Notes under the pieces: model-generated | Database searches by the model: none | What the model saw: only the letters and a program-made list of their open reading frames with translations | What the model was told of the DNA's origin: nothing | Shown here: one piece after another, positions 42,748-53,551 of the stretch | Layout of the letters: each line of letters starts with the position of its first letter | Position numbering within the stretch: the stretch's first letter is position 1 | Assembly (NCBI GenBank): GCA_037200525.1 | Contig: JBBCGG010000001.1 | Span: forward strand, 1,530,501 to 1,594,500 | DNA length: 64,000 nt | Direction of reading: 5' to 3' | Source of the DNA: Methylocella sp. | GTDB lineage: Bacteria > Pseudomonadota > Alphaproteobacteria > Rhizobiales > Beijerinckiaceae | Translations under genes and position numbers: made by a program

Positions 42748-43421
42748 ATTGGGTTTTGACCGTCCTGCCGCCCACCCGGGTAGATGCGCAGATGTTGGCA
42801 CTGCTCAAACGTGCTTAATGGCGCCTCAGGCGGCGACATCCGGGGGGCCAGGGCAGTCGGGAGAGCGGTTGGGAGAAATTGAATCTTCGAGGCTGCGGAT
42901 ACTCTCGACGGCGCCTTGAGCGAAGTCGGTTCGTTGGTAATGATGCGCAGTCCGCGCAAGACGAGGCGCTGCACAGGGAGCAGTCCAAGCCAGCTCGGCT
43001 GCTCGCTGCAACTCATGAGGCCGAGGATCCGTCCCCGCCGCTTTCCGGTATGACGAAGCGGCAAAAGCAGGAGTTCAAGCTCGGCGGGCGCATGGCCCGC
43101 GGGAGCGGCGGCGACATTCGCCAAGACGGGGCAGGCCGTATCGGCGACATTCAGCAAAAGGGCGGCCATGTTCTCCGCTTCTTTCGTGCGCCAGAGATCG
43201 GCGAAGGCGTGGCCTTTCAGCTCCACATCGAAGAGGGCGTTGATCCGCGTCCCCGAAAGGCGAAACGGAAAAGTCCCGGCAGCGTCGACTTCGAGCATGA
43301 AGGTGTCGGCGAGGATATGGCGGATCGCGGCCGGATCGATTTCAGCACGCTCCGGCGCGGCGCGGCCATGACGCAGCCCGTTCCAATAATTGAACAGGTC
43401 TCGCGTGCCTTGCTGTCTCAT
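42744..43421 (-). CDS. PAS-domain (PAS_5) protein
   Basis: A 225-residue protein beginning MRQQGTRDLFNYWNGLRHGRAAPERAEIDPAAIRHILADTFMLE, the recognisable opening of the PAS_5 family of Rhizobiales. The PAS fold follows (FPFRLSGTRINALFDVELKGHAFADLW). No kinase, HTH or cyclase domain is attached, so it is a stand-alone sensor or adaptor. GGAGACCAGA precedes ATG 43421, which is preferred over the long frame to 43682. The C-terminal 60 residues look disordered. Confidence 0.82.
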   Translation of the reverse strand: MRQQGTRDLFNYWNGLRHGRAAPERAEIDPAAIRHILADTFMLEVDAAGTFPFRLSGTRINALFDVELKGHAFADLWRTKEAENMAALLLNVADTACPVLANVAAAPAGHAPAELELLLLPLRHTGKRRGRILGLMSCSEQPSWLGLLPVQRLVLRGLRIITNEPTSLKAPSRVSAASKIQFLPTALPTALAPRMSPPEAPLSTFEQCQHLRIYPGGRQDGQNPI

Positions 43422-43843
43422 TCTGGTCTCCGAGTCTCTTTTCCGGTCTGCGTCATCGCGCCTTTGTATTGAAATGGCGCAGTTTTGGTCGCGACGGGCC
43501 TTGATGGAATCAATGGAGCAGACGCCGTGCCAGCCTGTCAGAAAAAGCATGAAGCCCGGTGATCGCGCGCCCGAGTATGGGAGCCCGCGCCTCCTCGCGC
43601 GCCCGCTTTTCTTCGTCGTCGAGTTGGCCCTCGAGGTCTGAGGGACCGCCCCACGCAAAGGTTCCGGCGACGGGGAGGACATGACACGGGATCCTTGGCG
43701 GCGCCGCGCCAGCGCCTAAGCCTGATGGAGCGCCGCAGCAATGTGAACCCTAAGCGTTTTTTCATTCGTAACGCGAATCCTTCGTCGACAATTTGGCATC
43801 GCCGGCAAAGTAGGTTAACACGCGAAACAGTTCGGAGGAGCCG

Positions 43844-46246
43844 GTGTCGATCGAAACCGAGGGTCAAGCGAAGCAAGCGCCCGACGCGGGGCTTACCTCG
43901 TCGAGCGTTGGCAAACGCCATGACCTCGCGCTCGGCATCGAGCGGCTCGGCCTGATTTCGCTGCGCTTTCCCTGGCTCGTCGCGCTGGTCATGCTTGCGT
44001 TGGCGATAGCTGCGGGCTTTGGCGTTGCGCGGCTGAAAGTCGATGATTCGCTCAGCCAATTGTTCCGTTCGAACACGCCGGAATTCAAGCAATATGAAGA
44101 GGTGACGCGGCGCTTCCCCTCGAGCGAGTATGATGTGCTCGTTGTGATCGAGGGCAAAAGCCTGCTCGAGCGCGAATCGCTCGACAAGCTCCGCGATCTT
44201 GCCACCGACCTGCAGCTGATCGATGGCGTGCGCGGCATTATTTCGCTGTTTTCGGCGCGTCAGCCGCCGGAAAATGGCCACATTCCAGGCCCGCTGTTTC
44301 CAGATCCGCTGCCCGAAGGTCGAGCTTACGACGCCTTAGTGAAGCGGATCGTGTCGAATGAAATTCTTCGCGGCAAGATCTTGTCGGAGGATGGTCAGCT
44401 TACCTTGATCGTCCTTGCTCTTGACCCGAACGTCGTCGCGGGCAGCGGGCTCAGCGGCGCCGTCGCCGAAATCCGCAAGACCGTGGCGGAAGATCTGGCC
44501 GGCGCCGGCCTCAAAGCCGAGCTCTCCGGCGTTCCTGTGATGCAGCTCGAGATTCGCACGGCAGTCGAGCGCGACCGGCTGATTTACAACGCTACCGGCT
44601 TCCTCGCGGGCTGCCTCATCGCCATCCTGTTTTTCCGGCGCGTCTCATTCATGATCATCGCCGCCGGCCCCCCCTTGACCGCCATTCTTTTGGCGCTCGG
44701 GGCGCTCGGCTGGCTCGATTTTCGGCTGAATATGTTTCTCAACGTGATGACGCCTCTCATCATGGTCATCAGTTTCTCCGACAGCATGCAGCTGACCTTC
44801 GCGGCGCGGGATCGAGTGCTAGCCGGCCAGACCAAATACGAAGCTTTGCGAAATGCGATTCTCATCGTCGGACCGGCTTGCGTTCTGACCCATGCGACCG
44901 CCGCACTGTCTTTCACGGCTTTGATGTTCTCCGATTCGGATCTCATCCGGACTTTCGGTGAGGCGGGGCTGATTGCGACCCTCATCGCGCTGGTCACTGT
45001 TCTGTTGCTTGTCCCGCTGCTTGGCGTATTGCTGCTGCGCAATGAGGCTGTCCTTGCGGCCAAGGGCAGAAGCGGCGATTTTGGCGTCGAAGCCTTGCGC
45101 AAGTTCTGCTTCTGGATCGCCGCGCGCATGGTCAGGCGCCCAGGGCTTTATAGTTTGATCGGCCTCATTGTGGTGGCTGGCCTTGGCCTCGTTTTCACCA
45201 ATCTCGAGCCAAGATATCGGCTCGCCGATCAAGTGCCCGATAAGGAGCAGGCGGTTGCGGCGAGCAGCCGTCTCGACGCAAAGCTCACAGGCGCCAATCC
45301 GATCGACGTGCTGATCCAATTCCCCAAAGGCGCCTCGCTCTATGCGCCGGAAACCCTCGCCGTGATCGCCAAGGTGCATGGCGTTCTCGAAAAGCAGGCG
45401 GGGGTCGGCAATGTCTGGTCGCTTGAGACTTTGCGTCGCTGGCTGACGGAAAAAGCTGGCGCGTCGGACGTCGACACGTTGAAGAAATATGTCGACCTGC
45501 TGCCGGAATATTTGACTCGGCGCTTCATCGACGCGCAACAGGATGCCGTGGTCGTCTCCGGACGCGTGCCTGACGCCGATGCGAGCAAGTTGCTTCCGAT
45601 TGTGGACGCGATCGATAAGTCGCTCGCCAGCGTCCGGGCGGAGTATCCGGGCTATAATCTTGCGGTGACAGGGTTGTCGGCGATCGCGGCGCGAAACAGC
45701 GCCAGCATGATCGATAAATTGACGCGAGGCCTGACGATTGAATTTTTCTTCGTCGCGGCCTTCATTGGCCTCGCTTTCCGATCGGTTGTCGTGGGGCTTG
45801 CGTGCATCTTGCCGGGAATTTTCCCGGTGGTGGCTTCCGGCTCCTTGCTTGCAGTAACTGGGCAGGGGCTGCAGTTCGCGAGCGTCGTGGCGCTGACCGT
45901 CTCGTTTGGCCTTGGTCTCAGCGCGACGATCCATTTCCTCAACAGGCTGCGGATTGAGGATGATGCAGGGGAGGATTCCGCAGTCGCCGTAGAGCGGGCG
46001 ACCGTGCTGGTCGGACCGGCCTTGATCCTAACCTCGGTGGTGCTCGCCTGCGGTTTGGCCGTGACGGTCTTCTCGGACCTGCCGTCGCTGCGACTTTTTG
46101 GCTGGTTGAGCGCGTTCGCCATGATCGCGGCGCTGACCGCCGATTTGCTGATTCTGCGGCCGACGGCGATGTTTCTGCGCCGGCTCGCGCGTCGCATCAC
46201 GGCGCGGCGCCAAAGCCAACGCGCCGGAGAATCCCGCGCACAGTGA
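43844..46246 (+). CDS. MMPL/RND-superfamily exporter
   Basis: An 800-residue membrane protein with the RND plan of about 12 helices. TM1 is WLVALVMLALAIAAGFG, followed by a large periplasmic loop, helices 2-6 (FLAGCLIAILFFRRVSFMIIAAGPPLTAIL, VMTPLIMVISFSDSMQL), then TM7 and a second half with the same layout. The sterol-sensing-like helices of lipid transporters are present. Such proteins export lipids (HpnN for hopanoids is one subgroup), but no hopanoid genes are adjacent, so the substrate is left open. The start is GTG 43844 behind GGAGGAG. No membrane-fusion protein is encoded nearby. Confidence 0.9.
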   Translation: MSIETEGQAKQAPDAGLTSSSVGKRHDLALGIERLGLISLRFPWLVALVMLALAIAAGFGVARLKVDDSLSQLFRSNTPEFKQYEEVTRRFPSSEYDVLVVIEGKSLLERESLDKLRDLATDLQLIDGVRGIISLFSARQPPENGHIPGPLFPDPLPEGRAYDALVKRIVSNEILRGKILSEDGQLTLIVLALDPNVVAGSGLSGAVAEIRKTVAEDLAGAGLKAELSGVPVMQLEIRTAVERDRLIYNATGFLAGCLIAILFFRRVSFMIIAAGPPLTAILLALGALGWLDFRLNMFLNVMTPLIMVISFSDSMQLTFAARDRVLAGQTKYEALRNAILIVGPACVLTHATAALSFTALMFSDSDLIRTFGEAGLIATLIALVTVLLLVPLLGVLLLRNEAVLAAKGRSGDFGVEALRKFCFWIAARMVRRPGLYSLIGLIVVAGLGLVFTNLEPRYRLADQVPDKEQAVAASSRLDAKLTGANPIDVLIQFPKGASLYAPETLAVIAKVHGVLEKQAGVGNVWSLETLRRWLTEKAGASDVDTLKKYVDLLPEYLTRRFIDAQQDAVVVSGRVPDADASKLLPIVDAIDKSLASVRAEYPGYNLAVTGLSAIAARNSASMIDKLTRGLTIEFFFVAAFIGLAFRSVVVGLACILPGIFPVVASGSLLAVTGQGLQFASVVALTVSFGLGLSATIHFLNRLRIEDDAGEDSAVAVERATVLVGPALILTSVVLACGLAVTVFSDLPSLRLFGWLSAFAMIAALTADLLILRPTAMFLRRLARRITARRQSQRAGESRAQ

Positions 46247-46271
46247 TCCCGCGCTCGGGCTGCGGCTTTCT

Positions 46272-46787
46272 TTATCCCTTGCGCAAAGTGATCGAGACGT
46301 TGGCGACGTCCGTGCCGCTCGAAGGTCTGATCGAGACTGACTGCTTATCGCCGTGGAACCGTACGTCGAGGCCTGCCGAGAACCCCGCGCCATCCACCCG
46401 CGCAACAATTTCCGAGCCCGAGGCGCGGCCGGTGACGTTCCCTGTCGCATGACGAGTTGCTTCGGTCCAGCTGCCGGAGATAGCGCCGCCGCCTTCGACG
46501 GCGACGTTGCCGTTGATTTCCAGCCTGTAGCTGTCGCTGGCGCAGCGCAGACTTTGATTGAGCTTCATCCCTGAGTCATTGACGGCATAGGTAGCCTTGC
46601 AGCGTATCCGTTCGCTGGAGCCGTTCGACATCGTAATGGTGCCGCCCCCTGTCCAGTAGCCGGAGAGAGAAGCGAAAGGGCCTTCGCTGCGCTGCGCCAT
46701 GCCTTGCGATGCCGTCAGCAGGAGCGCAATAGCCAAAATGGTTGAGTTGAGCAGGGTGTTTTTGGGCTGCATCAAACGGAATGACAT
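46272..46787 (-). CDS. Exported protein, DUF-type beta-sandwich, unknown function
   Basis: A 171-residue protein with a signal peptide (NTLLNSTILAIALLLTASQGMAQ). The mature part has SLSGYWTGGGTITMSNGSSERIRCKATYAV, two Cys (possible disulfide) and repeated Gly/Ser beta strands (SWTEATRHATGNVTG). This pattern is common in periplasmic proteins of Rhizobiales without assigned function. The start at 46787 places the signal peptide at the N terminus; the frame extends to 46928 but that lead is not coding-like. It converges on the exporter gene with 25 bases between stops. Confidence 0.78.
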   Translation of the reverse strand: MSFRLMQPKNTLLNSTILAIALLLTASQGMAQRSEGPFASLSGYWTGGGTITMSNGSSERIRCKATYAVNDSGMKLNQSLRCASDSYRLEINGNVAVEGGGAISGSWTEATRHATGNVTGRASGSEIVARVDGAGFSAGLDVRFHGDKQSVSIRPSSGTDVANVSITLRKG

Positions 46788-46988
46788 GAATTTCTCTTCC
46801 CAATTGCGTCCTGGTGAAAACAGCGAGGCATCCACACTATGACAGTTTCTGAAAGACCCCGCCGCTTCCCAACAAATCGAGGCTTTCCGCTTACAGTGAC
46901 GATTATTTAACGCGGACTCTGTTGGCAAGCGCCTTGTGCGGCGAGACCCTCTGCGAGACGCGACGAAGAAGCGCGGTTGCGCGTGACT

Positions 46989-48299
46989 TCAGGCCTGGAT
47001 GCGGCTTTGCGATTGGGCGAGCCCCAACCCGAGAATGACGGCGGAAAGCGCTGGCAATGCAGCCCCGAAAAGACCGACGTTGACGAACGCCAGGATAATC
47101 AGCGTGACAAGACACGAGGCCGCCGACGCAGGATAGAACGAGTCCCGGCCTCGCTTCGCCGCCGCCCGCAAAAAGTAGATCACCGAGATGATTGCAGCGA
47201 TCACGGCGGCCCAAAGAACCGGTCGCCCCATTTCCACCGATAGCCTCGCGGAAGCGGTCACCGCGTCGCCTTCCCGCGCGCCGTCGGAGGTAGAGCGGTA
47301 GATCGGCAATAGCGATCCAAACGTACCCGCCCCGTCGCCGAGGAACGGCGTGTCCGCCAGGATGCGTTGCGTCAACTCGATGGAAGCCGGGTCTTTTTTG
47401 ACGAAAGCCAAGCGCAGATCGGCGCTGTGCCCGGCTGCTCCGCTGACCAGGGCGATTGCAATGACGCTTGCAGTCACGCCAATTGCGCCAGCGCCCCAGC
47501 GCCCGAGATTAAGGCGCCGGACAAGGAAGACGGCGCAAAACATGCCGAAGCCGCAGCTCGCCGCGAAAATAAGCGACCCCGATCGAGTGGCGGCGATGGC
47601 GCCGGCGCAAACAAGGAAAGCCGCGAGACAGGCCAGCATCGAATAGACGAACCTTGTCTCGCGCAGGCCCAATTTCGACCGGCGCGTCTCTTGCCGTTCG
47701 AAAATGAGCCAGGCGCAGGTGGCGGAAAAAATAAGACCGAGACAGGCGCAGTTGAGCGCCTCTTCGGGCGCGGCCAACGGGCCGGCGTCGAACGCATCGG
47801 CGCCGATGAGAACGAAGGAAATCAAAACGGTTGCTGCGGTCAAGCCGACCAGAACGGCTTCGGCGCGATCTCGATTGATCGTCACGCTCGTCGCCAGCAA
47901 GATCACGCCGACGATGGAAAGATAGCGCACCAGCGCAGTCGCAGTCGCGCCGATGTCGATGCTAACGCTGCCGGCGATATTCGAGGTAAACCCCGTGGCG
48001 ACGCTAGCCCAAACCGGATGCGCAAGACTGGAGAGGATCGCCCAGGGCGCCGTGTGCGATAGCGGCAAAGGCAGCATTTGCGCCAGCATCCAAAGCGCGG
48101 GGATGGCGGCGCAGATGACGAGAGGCTGGATGAGCTTGCCAAACCGCTGCGCTTCGATTGGCGGCAAATTGAGCGCAATCAGAATGAGGCCAGTCGCGAC
48201 CAGTAAAGGAATGAGGCAAGGAAGAAATGTCCCTCCGACGATGAGAATCGCGGGGCAGAGACTGACGAGTCCGAGAAGAACGCCGAGCGCAATAAACAT
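46989..48299 (-). CDS. O-antigen ligase/polymerase-like membrane protein
   Basis: A roughly 436-residue polytopic protein with about ten to eleven hydrophobic helices and a large periplasmic loop (VKKDPASIELTQRILADTPFLGDGAGTFGSLLPIYR). The loop resembles the Wzy_C/WaaL loop, which often contains an R.....P..G.G.G.F pattern. It would polymerise or ligate polysaccharide. The fucose-sugar genes on the same strand upstream support this. ATG 48299 (MFIALGVLLG) is chosen because the frame beyond it (to TTG 48413) is basic and unlike a membrane-protein start; no clear ribosome site exists for either. Confidence 0.75.
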   Translation of the reverse strand: MFIALGVLLGLVSLCPAILIVGGTFLPCLIPLLVATGLILIALNLPPIEAQRFGKLIQPLVICAAIPALWMLAQMLPLPLSHTAPWAILSSLAHPVWASVATGFTSNIAGSVSIDIGATATALVRYLSIVGVILLATSVTINRDRAEAVLVGLTAATVLISFVLIGADAFDAGPLAAPEEALNCACLGLIFSATCAWLIFERQETRRSKLGLRETRFVYSMLACLAAFLVCAGAIAATRSGSLIFAASCGFGMFCAVFLVRRLNLGRWGAGAIGVTASVIAIALVSGAAGHSADLRLAFVKKDPASIELTQRILADTPFLGDGAGTFGSLLPIYRSTSDGAREGDAVTASARLSVEMGRPVLWAAVIAAIISVIYFLRAAAKRGRDSFYPASAASCLVTLIILAFVNVGLFGAALPALSAVILGLGLAQSQSRIQA

Positions 48300-48551
48300 T
48301 GCAAACCGCTTGCCAAAAAGAGTTGGGAAAACCGCAATCTCCACGGCGGCGCGCGGACGTAAAAAACTGATTTTAATCTGTACTTTAATACGGCAATGTC
48401 GGCGCCCTTTCAAGGCGAACGCATCGGGCCGCTGCGTCAGAAATCCCTCAAAACAGAAACTTAGGGCGGTTTTTGAATGCCGAGCCGGCCAAAACCGATC
48501 AATTATTTCGACGCCCTCGCCTGACGCCAGTCGGCCGCGACGCCGGCCGCG

Positions 48552-49517
48552 TTAGAATACAGCGAGTTCGCTGCGTTTCTCCTGCAGAAACCAGCGGTAG
48601 ACTTCGCCGATGCCCCCTTCAAGCGTGGTCTTCGGGCGCCAGCCGAGCCCCGCGAGGCGGCTCGAATCCATCAGTTTGCGCGGCGTGCCGTCCGGCTTGC
48701 TGACGTCGAAGGCGAGCCGGCCGGAAAAGCCGACGACGCGCCCAATCGTTTCGGCGAGCTGGCGAATGGTCACGTCCGATCCGGCGCCGCAATTGATCGG
48801 CTCGTCTCCATCGTAGCTATCCATCAAAAACACAACGGCGTCGGCGAGATCATCGACATAGAGGAACTCCCGCAACGGCGTTCCCGTCCCCCAAACCACA
48901 ACTTCCCCGCGGCCCGCCTCCTTGGCCTCGTGGAATTTGCGGATGAGGGCCGGCAGCACATGGCTGGTCGTGAGATCGAAATTGTCGTTTCGGCCGTAAA
49001 GGTTGCTGGGCATTACGGAGATGTAGCGGCGGCCATGCTGGCGGCGATAGGCCTGACACATCTTGATGCCCGCGATCTTGGCGATGGCGTACCATTCATT
49101 GGTCGGCTCAAGCGGACCGGTCAACAAGGCTTCTTCCTTGATCGGTTGTGGCGCGCACTTCGGATAGATGCAGGAAGAGCCGAGAAAGACCAGCCGATCG
49201 ACGTCCGCCCGATGCGCGGCCTCGATGACATTCGTCTCTATGGACAGATTGTCGACGAGGAAATCGGCCGGATAGCTGTCATTGGCCAGGATGCCGCCGA
49301 CCTTGGCCGCCGCGAGGATGATCACGTCCGGCTTCGCACGGGCGATCCATGCGCGCACCGCGGATTGATCGCGCAAGTCGACTTCATTGCGGCCGACGGT
49401 AAGAATCTCGACGTCGCCGCCGGCGAGACGGCGAATGATTGCCGAGCCGACCATGCCGCGATGTCCCGCGACCCATATGCGTCGTTTGCCGGTAAGATCG
49501 GCCGAATGATTGGTCAT
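48552..49517 (-). CDS. fcl: GDP-L-fucose synthase
   Basis: A 321-residue SDR-family epimerase/reductase that converts GDP-4-keto-6-deoxymannose to GDP-L-fucose. The cofactor motif is VAGHRGMVGSAIIRRL, followed by the family hallmark FLGSSCIYPK with catalytic Ser, then EWYAIAKIAGIKMCQAYRRQHG with Tyr and Lys, and SVMPSNLYGRNDNFD. ATG 49517 follows CCGAGGAGGATTC, a strong ribosome site. It is downstream of gmd on the same strand, 223 bases apart. The product supplies fucose for surface polysaccharide. Confidence 0.96.
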   Translation of the reverse strand: MTNHSADLTGKRRIWVAGHRGMVGSAIIRRLAGGDVEILTVGRNEVDLRDQSAVRAWIARAKPDVIILAAAKVGGILANDSYPADFLVDNLSIETNVIEAAHRADVDRLVFLGSSCIYPKCAPQPIKEEALLTGPLEPTNEWYAIAKIAGIKMCQAYRRQHGRRYISVMPSNLYGRNDNFDLTTSHVLPALIRKFHEAKEAGRGEVVVWGTGTPLREFLYVDDLADAVVFLMDSYDGDEPINCGAGSDVTIRQLAETIGRVVGFSGRLAFDVSKPDGTPRKLMDSSRLAGLGWRPKTTLEGGIGEVYRWFLQEKRSELAVF

Positions 49518-49740
49518 GAATCCTCCTCGGGGCATAATCAGCAGGATGATCGTTTCAACGCGATCGATCATCCTCCATTTGCGTTATGCTCGATCTGGCC
49601 TGCAAGGCTTGCGCTAGTTCAAGATCAAGCCGATCGACGCCGATCCTGCCCCAACATTTACGACCTTTGGACCCGGCGGATCTCATCGTCCTCAAAGCGC
49701 GATCTTATCTGAAATGCCTGCCATTTTTCGCGATTGCGCG

Positions 49741-50799
49741 CTAGATCCGGCCGCGCGCCTTCATCACGATGAGATCGCTGGCGACCATTTCCGATACGAG
49801 CTGCGCGAAACTGGTCGTGTGTTTCCAGCCGAGCTTCTTGAACGCTTTGGTCGGATCGCCGAGCAGGAGATCAACTTCGGTCGGGCGAAAATAGCGCGGA
49901 TCGATCTCGATCAGTTGGCGCCCTGTCTTGACGTCGAAGCCTTTTTCATCGACGCCTTCGCCTTTCCATCCGATCACGACGCCGATTTCCGCGAAGGAAC
50001 GTTCGACGAATTCGCGCACCGTATGGGCCTCGCCGGTCGCCAGAACATAATCATCCGGTTGCGGCTGTTGCAGAATGCGCCACATCCCCTCGACGTAGTC
50101 GCGCGCGTTGCCCCAGTCGCGTTTGGCGTCGAGATTGCCCAGGAACAGCTTGTCCTGAAATCGGAGGTGAATCGCTGCGACGGCGCGGGTGATCTTGCGG
50201 GTGACGAAAGTCTCCGCTCGCGTCGGCCCTTCGTGATTGAAAAGGATGCCGTTCGACGCATGCATTCCGTAGGCTTCGCGATAGTTCACCGTGATCCAAT
50301 AGGCATAGAGCTTGGCGGCGGCGTAGGGCGAGCGCGGATAAAACGGCGTCGTCTCGCTTTGCGGGACGCCTTGCACCTTGCCATAAAGCTCCGAGGTCGA
50401 AGCTTGGTAAAATCGCGATTTCGCGCCGAGATTGAGGATGCGGATGGCTTCAAGGAGGCGAAGCGTTCCAAGCGCATCGGAATTGGCGGTATATTCCGGC
50501 GTCTCGAAACTCACCTGCACATGGCTTTGCGCGGCAAGATTGTAGATTTCATCCGGCTGCACTTCCTGGATGATGCGAATGAGATTCGTAGAATCGGTCA
50601 GGTCGCCATAATGCAGAAAGAAGCCGACGTCTTCCTCGTGCGGATCATGATAGAGATGATCGATGCGATCCGTGTTGATCAGCGACGACCGCCGTTTCAC
50701 GCCATGCACAATATAATCTTTTGAGAGCAGGAGTTCGGCGAGAATAGCGCCATCCTGACCCGTGACGCCGGTAATTAATGCTACTTTTTTTGAAGTCAT
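49741..50799 (-). CDS. gmd: GDP-mannose 4,6-dehydratase
   Basis: A 352-residue SDR-family enzyme that makes GDP-4-keto-6-deoxy-D-mannose, the precursor for GDP-L-fucose. [19 protein letters not shown] is the NAD(P) site. [38 protein letters not shown] (Thr/Ser, Glu) and [15 protein letters not shown] (Tyr, Lys) are the catalytic elements, and [16 protein letters not shown] follows. ATG 50799 is chosen over TTG 50808. It is the first gene of the gmd-fcl-ligase run. Confidence 0.97.
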   Translation of the reverse strand: MTSKKVALITGVTGQDGAILAELLLSKDYIVHGVKRRSSLINTDRIDHLYHDPHEEDVGFFLHYGDLTDSTNLIRIIQEVQPDEIYNLAAQSHVQVSFETPEYTANSDALGTLRLLEAIRILNLGAKSRFYQASTSELYGKVQGVPQSETTPFYPRSPYAAAKLYAYWITVNYREAYGMHASNGILFNHEGPTRAETFVTRKITRAVAAIHLRFQDKLFLGNLDAKRDWGNARDYVEGMWRILQQPQPDDYVLATGEAHTVREFVERSFAEIGVVIGWKGEGVDEKGFDVKTGRQLIEIDPRYFRPTEVDLLLGDPTKAFKKLGWKHTTSFAQLVSEMVASDLIVMKARGRI

Positions 50800-50984
50800 T
50801 CGCGGCAAAGACCTCTTAATCGGTTTCGGACCAGAGCGGATAAATCCGTGACTAATATAATGCTGGAGCCATATCAGAAAAGCCTGACGCTGGCCAGATC
50901 TACCCGCCGCTCAATTATAATCTGCGCAGTGCGGCCGCAGAGTTGAGCCTGTTCTGGCGGCGTTTGACTTGCCATTCCTCCAAT

Positions 50985-53339
50985 TTAACAATGAGCCGCC
51001 GTTGTTTCGGCGCGCACATAAGCGTCATTCAACGCGGCGGCTTCGGCCTCACCCTGCGCTTCGCCAACCGCGACCGCCGTCATGTTGACGATGCCGCGCG
51101 ATGTTGTTGAGGGCATCAGAATATGAGCTGGTTTGGCGGCCCCGATCAGGATTGGTCCGACGGGCAGGGCGTTCGCCATGATCATGGTCATAGTGTAGGC
51201 GATATTGGCGGCGTCGAGGTTGGGCATGACGAGAACATTCGCCTCGCCTTTCAATCGAGAAGAGGGCAGCACGCGGTCGCGGATCCCCTGCGACAGGGCG
51301 GTGTCGGCCTGCATCTCGCCGTCCACCTCAAGATCGGGCGCGCGCAGGCGCAGGATTTCCGTCGCGCGGCGCATTTTCAATGCGGAGGGGGCGTCGTCCG
51401 AGCCGAAATCCGAGTGCGATACGAGGGCGATCTTCGGCTCGAGGCCAAAGCGGCGGACATGGCGCGCGCACATCAGCGCCATTTCCGCGATCTCGAAATC
51501 GGCCGGGTCGACCCTGACGTGGGTGTCGGTGAGGAAAAATGCGCCCCTGTTGGTGATCATCAGGCTCATCGCCGAAAAATCCGTGGCGCCCGGAAGCAGC
51601 CCAATAATGTCGCGGATATAGGTCAGGCGGGATTTGAAGCGTCCGTCGAGGCCGCACAACATCGCGTCGGCGTCGCCACGCTTGACGGCGATCGCTGCAA
51701 TCACCGTCGAATTGGTGCGCACGACCGTGCGCGCCGCGTCGGGCGTGACCCCGCGGCGGCCGGCCTGTTCGAGATAGGTCGCGACATATTCGCGATAGCG
51801 CGGATCGTCCTGCGGATTGATCAGTTCGAAATCGCGTCCCGGCCGCACCGACAGGCCAAAGCGCTCGAGACGCGCTTCAATGACTTCCGGGCGACCGACG
51901 AGGATCGGCTTTGCGATGCCTTCCTCAACGATGGTTTGCACCGCGCGCAGCACGCGCTCGTCCTCGCCTTCCGCATAAATGACGCGTTTGGGATTAGCTT
52001 TGGCGGCCTGCATCAAAGGCTTCATGATGAAGCCCGAGCGGAACACGAAACGCGACAGCGTCTCTTCATAAGCGGCAAAATCGACGATCGGCTTTTTCGC
52101 CACCCCGGTCGCCATCGCCGCGCGGGCGACGGCGGGCGCGATGCGCAAAATCAACCGCGGATCGAACGGGGATGGGATTAGGCTGTCTTTGCCGAACTGG
52201 CGCGACTGCCCGCCATAGGCCCTGGCGACGACGTCGGAGGGCGGTTCATGCGCCAATTCGGCGATGGCGCGGACTGCGGCGAGCTTCATCGCCTCATTGA
52301 TGGTCGAGGCGGCGACATCGAGGGCGCCGCGAAAAATATAGGGAAAACAAAGAACGTTGTTGACCTGATTGGGATAGTCCGAGCGCCCGGTGCAGATCAT
52401 CGCGTCTGGCCGCGCCAGAATTGCGGCTTCGGGCTCGATCTCCGGCGTCGGATTGGCGAGCGCCATGATCAGCGGCCGCTCTCCCATCTGTTGGATCATG
52501 GCGGGCGTCAGAACGCCGCCGGCCGAGAGGCCAAGGAAGATATCGGCGCCGCCCATTACGTCTGCCAACGCCCGCGCGTTGGTGTCGCGGGCGTAGATCT
52601 CCATGCGCTCGTTCATCAAGGCGGCGCGGCCCTTATACACAACGCCTTCGATATCGGAGACGAAGATATTTTCTGGCTTGGCGCCGAGTTCGACCAGAAA
52701 ATCAAGGCAGGCTAGAGCGGCGGCTCCAGCCCCCGAGGCCACGATCTTGGCGTTCTGGAAAGACTTGCCGGAGAGCTCCATGGCGTTGAGGACTGCCGCG
52801 CCGACGATGATGGCGGTGCCGTGCTGATCATCGTGAAAGACCGGGATCGACATGCGCTCGCGCAGCTTGCGCTCGACCTCGAAACACTGCGGGGCCTTGA
52901 TGTCCTCAAGATTGATGCCGCCGAAGGTCGGCTCCAGCGCCGCCACCATATCGACCAGACGATCGACGTCGGTTTCCGCGAGTTCGATGTCGAACACGTC
53001 GATGCCGGCGAATTTCTTGAACAGGACCGCCTTGCCCTCCATCACCGGTTTGGCGGCCAAGGGGCCAATATTGCCGAGTCCAAGCACGGCGGTGCCATTG
53101 GTCACGACCGCGACGAGGTTCTGGCGCGCGGTCAATTCGGCCGCCTCGCTGGGATCGGCGGCGATGGCGAGGCAGGCTGCGGCGACGCCGGGGGAATAGG
53201 CGAGCGCCAGATCATATTGCGTCGCGAGCGGTTTCGTCGCCTGAACCTCAAGCTTACCTGGCCGGGGCGAACGATGGTATTGCAATGCGCTCGACGCCAG
53301 ATCCGAGGTGATTGAGCCCGGCATATTGGATTGCGCCAT
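50985..53339 (-). CDS. maeB: NADP-dependent malic enzyme (MaeB type, with phosphotransacetylase domain)
   Basis: A 784-residue fused enzyme. Residues 1-430 form the malic enzyme ([81 protein letters not shown]). Residues 440-784 form a phosphotransacetylase-like domain ([44 protein letters not shown]), thought to serve regulation by acetyl-CoA. It oxidatively decarboxylates malate to pyruvate, making NADPH. The upstream 200 bases divide it from divergent panC. No family deviations were noticed. Confidence 0.96.
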   Translation of the reverse strand: MAQSNMPGSITSDLASSALQYHRSPRPGKLEVQATKPLATQYDLALAYSPGVAAACLAIAADPSEAAELTARQNLVAVVTNGTAVLGLGNIGPLAAKPVMEGKAVLFKKFAGIDVFDIELAETDVDRLVDMVAALEPTFGGINLEDIKAPQCFEVERKLRERMSIPVFHDDQHGTAIIVGAAVLNAMELSGKSFQNAKIVASGAGAAALACLDFLVELGAKPENIFVSDIEGVVYKGRAALMNERMEIYARDTNARALADVMGGADIFLGLSAGGVLTPAMIQQMGERPLIMALANPTPEIEPEAAILARPDAMICTGRSDYPNQVNNVLCFPYIFRGALDVAASTINEAMKLAAVRAIAELAHEPPSDVVARAYGGQSRQFGKDSLIPSPFDPRLILRIAPAVARAAMATGVAKKPIVDFAAYEETLSRFVFRSGFIMKPLMQAAKANPKRVIYAEGEDERVLRAVQTIVEEGIAKPILVGRPEVIEARLERFGLSVRPGRDFELINPQDDPRYREYVATYLEQAGRRGVTPDAARTVVRTNSTVIAAIAVKRGDADAMLCGLDGRFKSRLTYIRDIIGLLPGATDFSAMSLMITNRGAFFLTDTHVRVDPADFEIAEMALMCARHVRRFGLEPKIALVSHSDFGSDDAPSALKMRRATEILRLRAPDLEVDGEMQADTALSQGIRDRVLPSSRLKGEANVLVMPNLDAANIAYTMTMIMANALPVGPILIGAAKPAHILMPSTTSRGIVNMTAVAVGEAQGEAEAAALNDAYVRAETTAAHC

Positions 53340-53551
53340 AGAACAATTTTCTCCTGGAGTTCGAAATGGCGAAGCTTCACGGGATACGCGCCCGCCGCCG
53401 CGAAGTCTATCCGGGGCGTTGCGTTGGCGATGCCAAGCGGCCCGCTTTCAATAAGCGCCGGAATCGTCAAATCCTTGCGCTTGTGCCAAAAGGTCTCTTT
53501 TTGCGCGAATATTCGGCCGGAAATCGGGTCATTGGCCGAGGCGAGGGACTG

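Noticed and set aside
44819-45934. 371-residue minus-strand frame over the MMPL exporter
   Set aside because: Antisense of a clear membrane protein; low-complexity charged text without homology signals.
43844-46246. Call as hopanoid transporter HpnN
   Set aside because: The MMPL layout fits, but no hopanoid genes are adjacent and the subgroup cannot be read reliably by eye.
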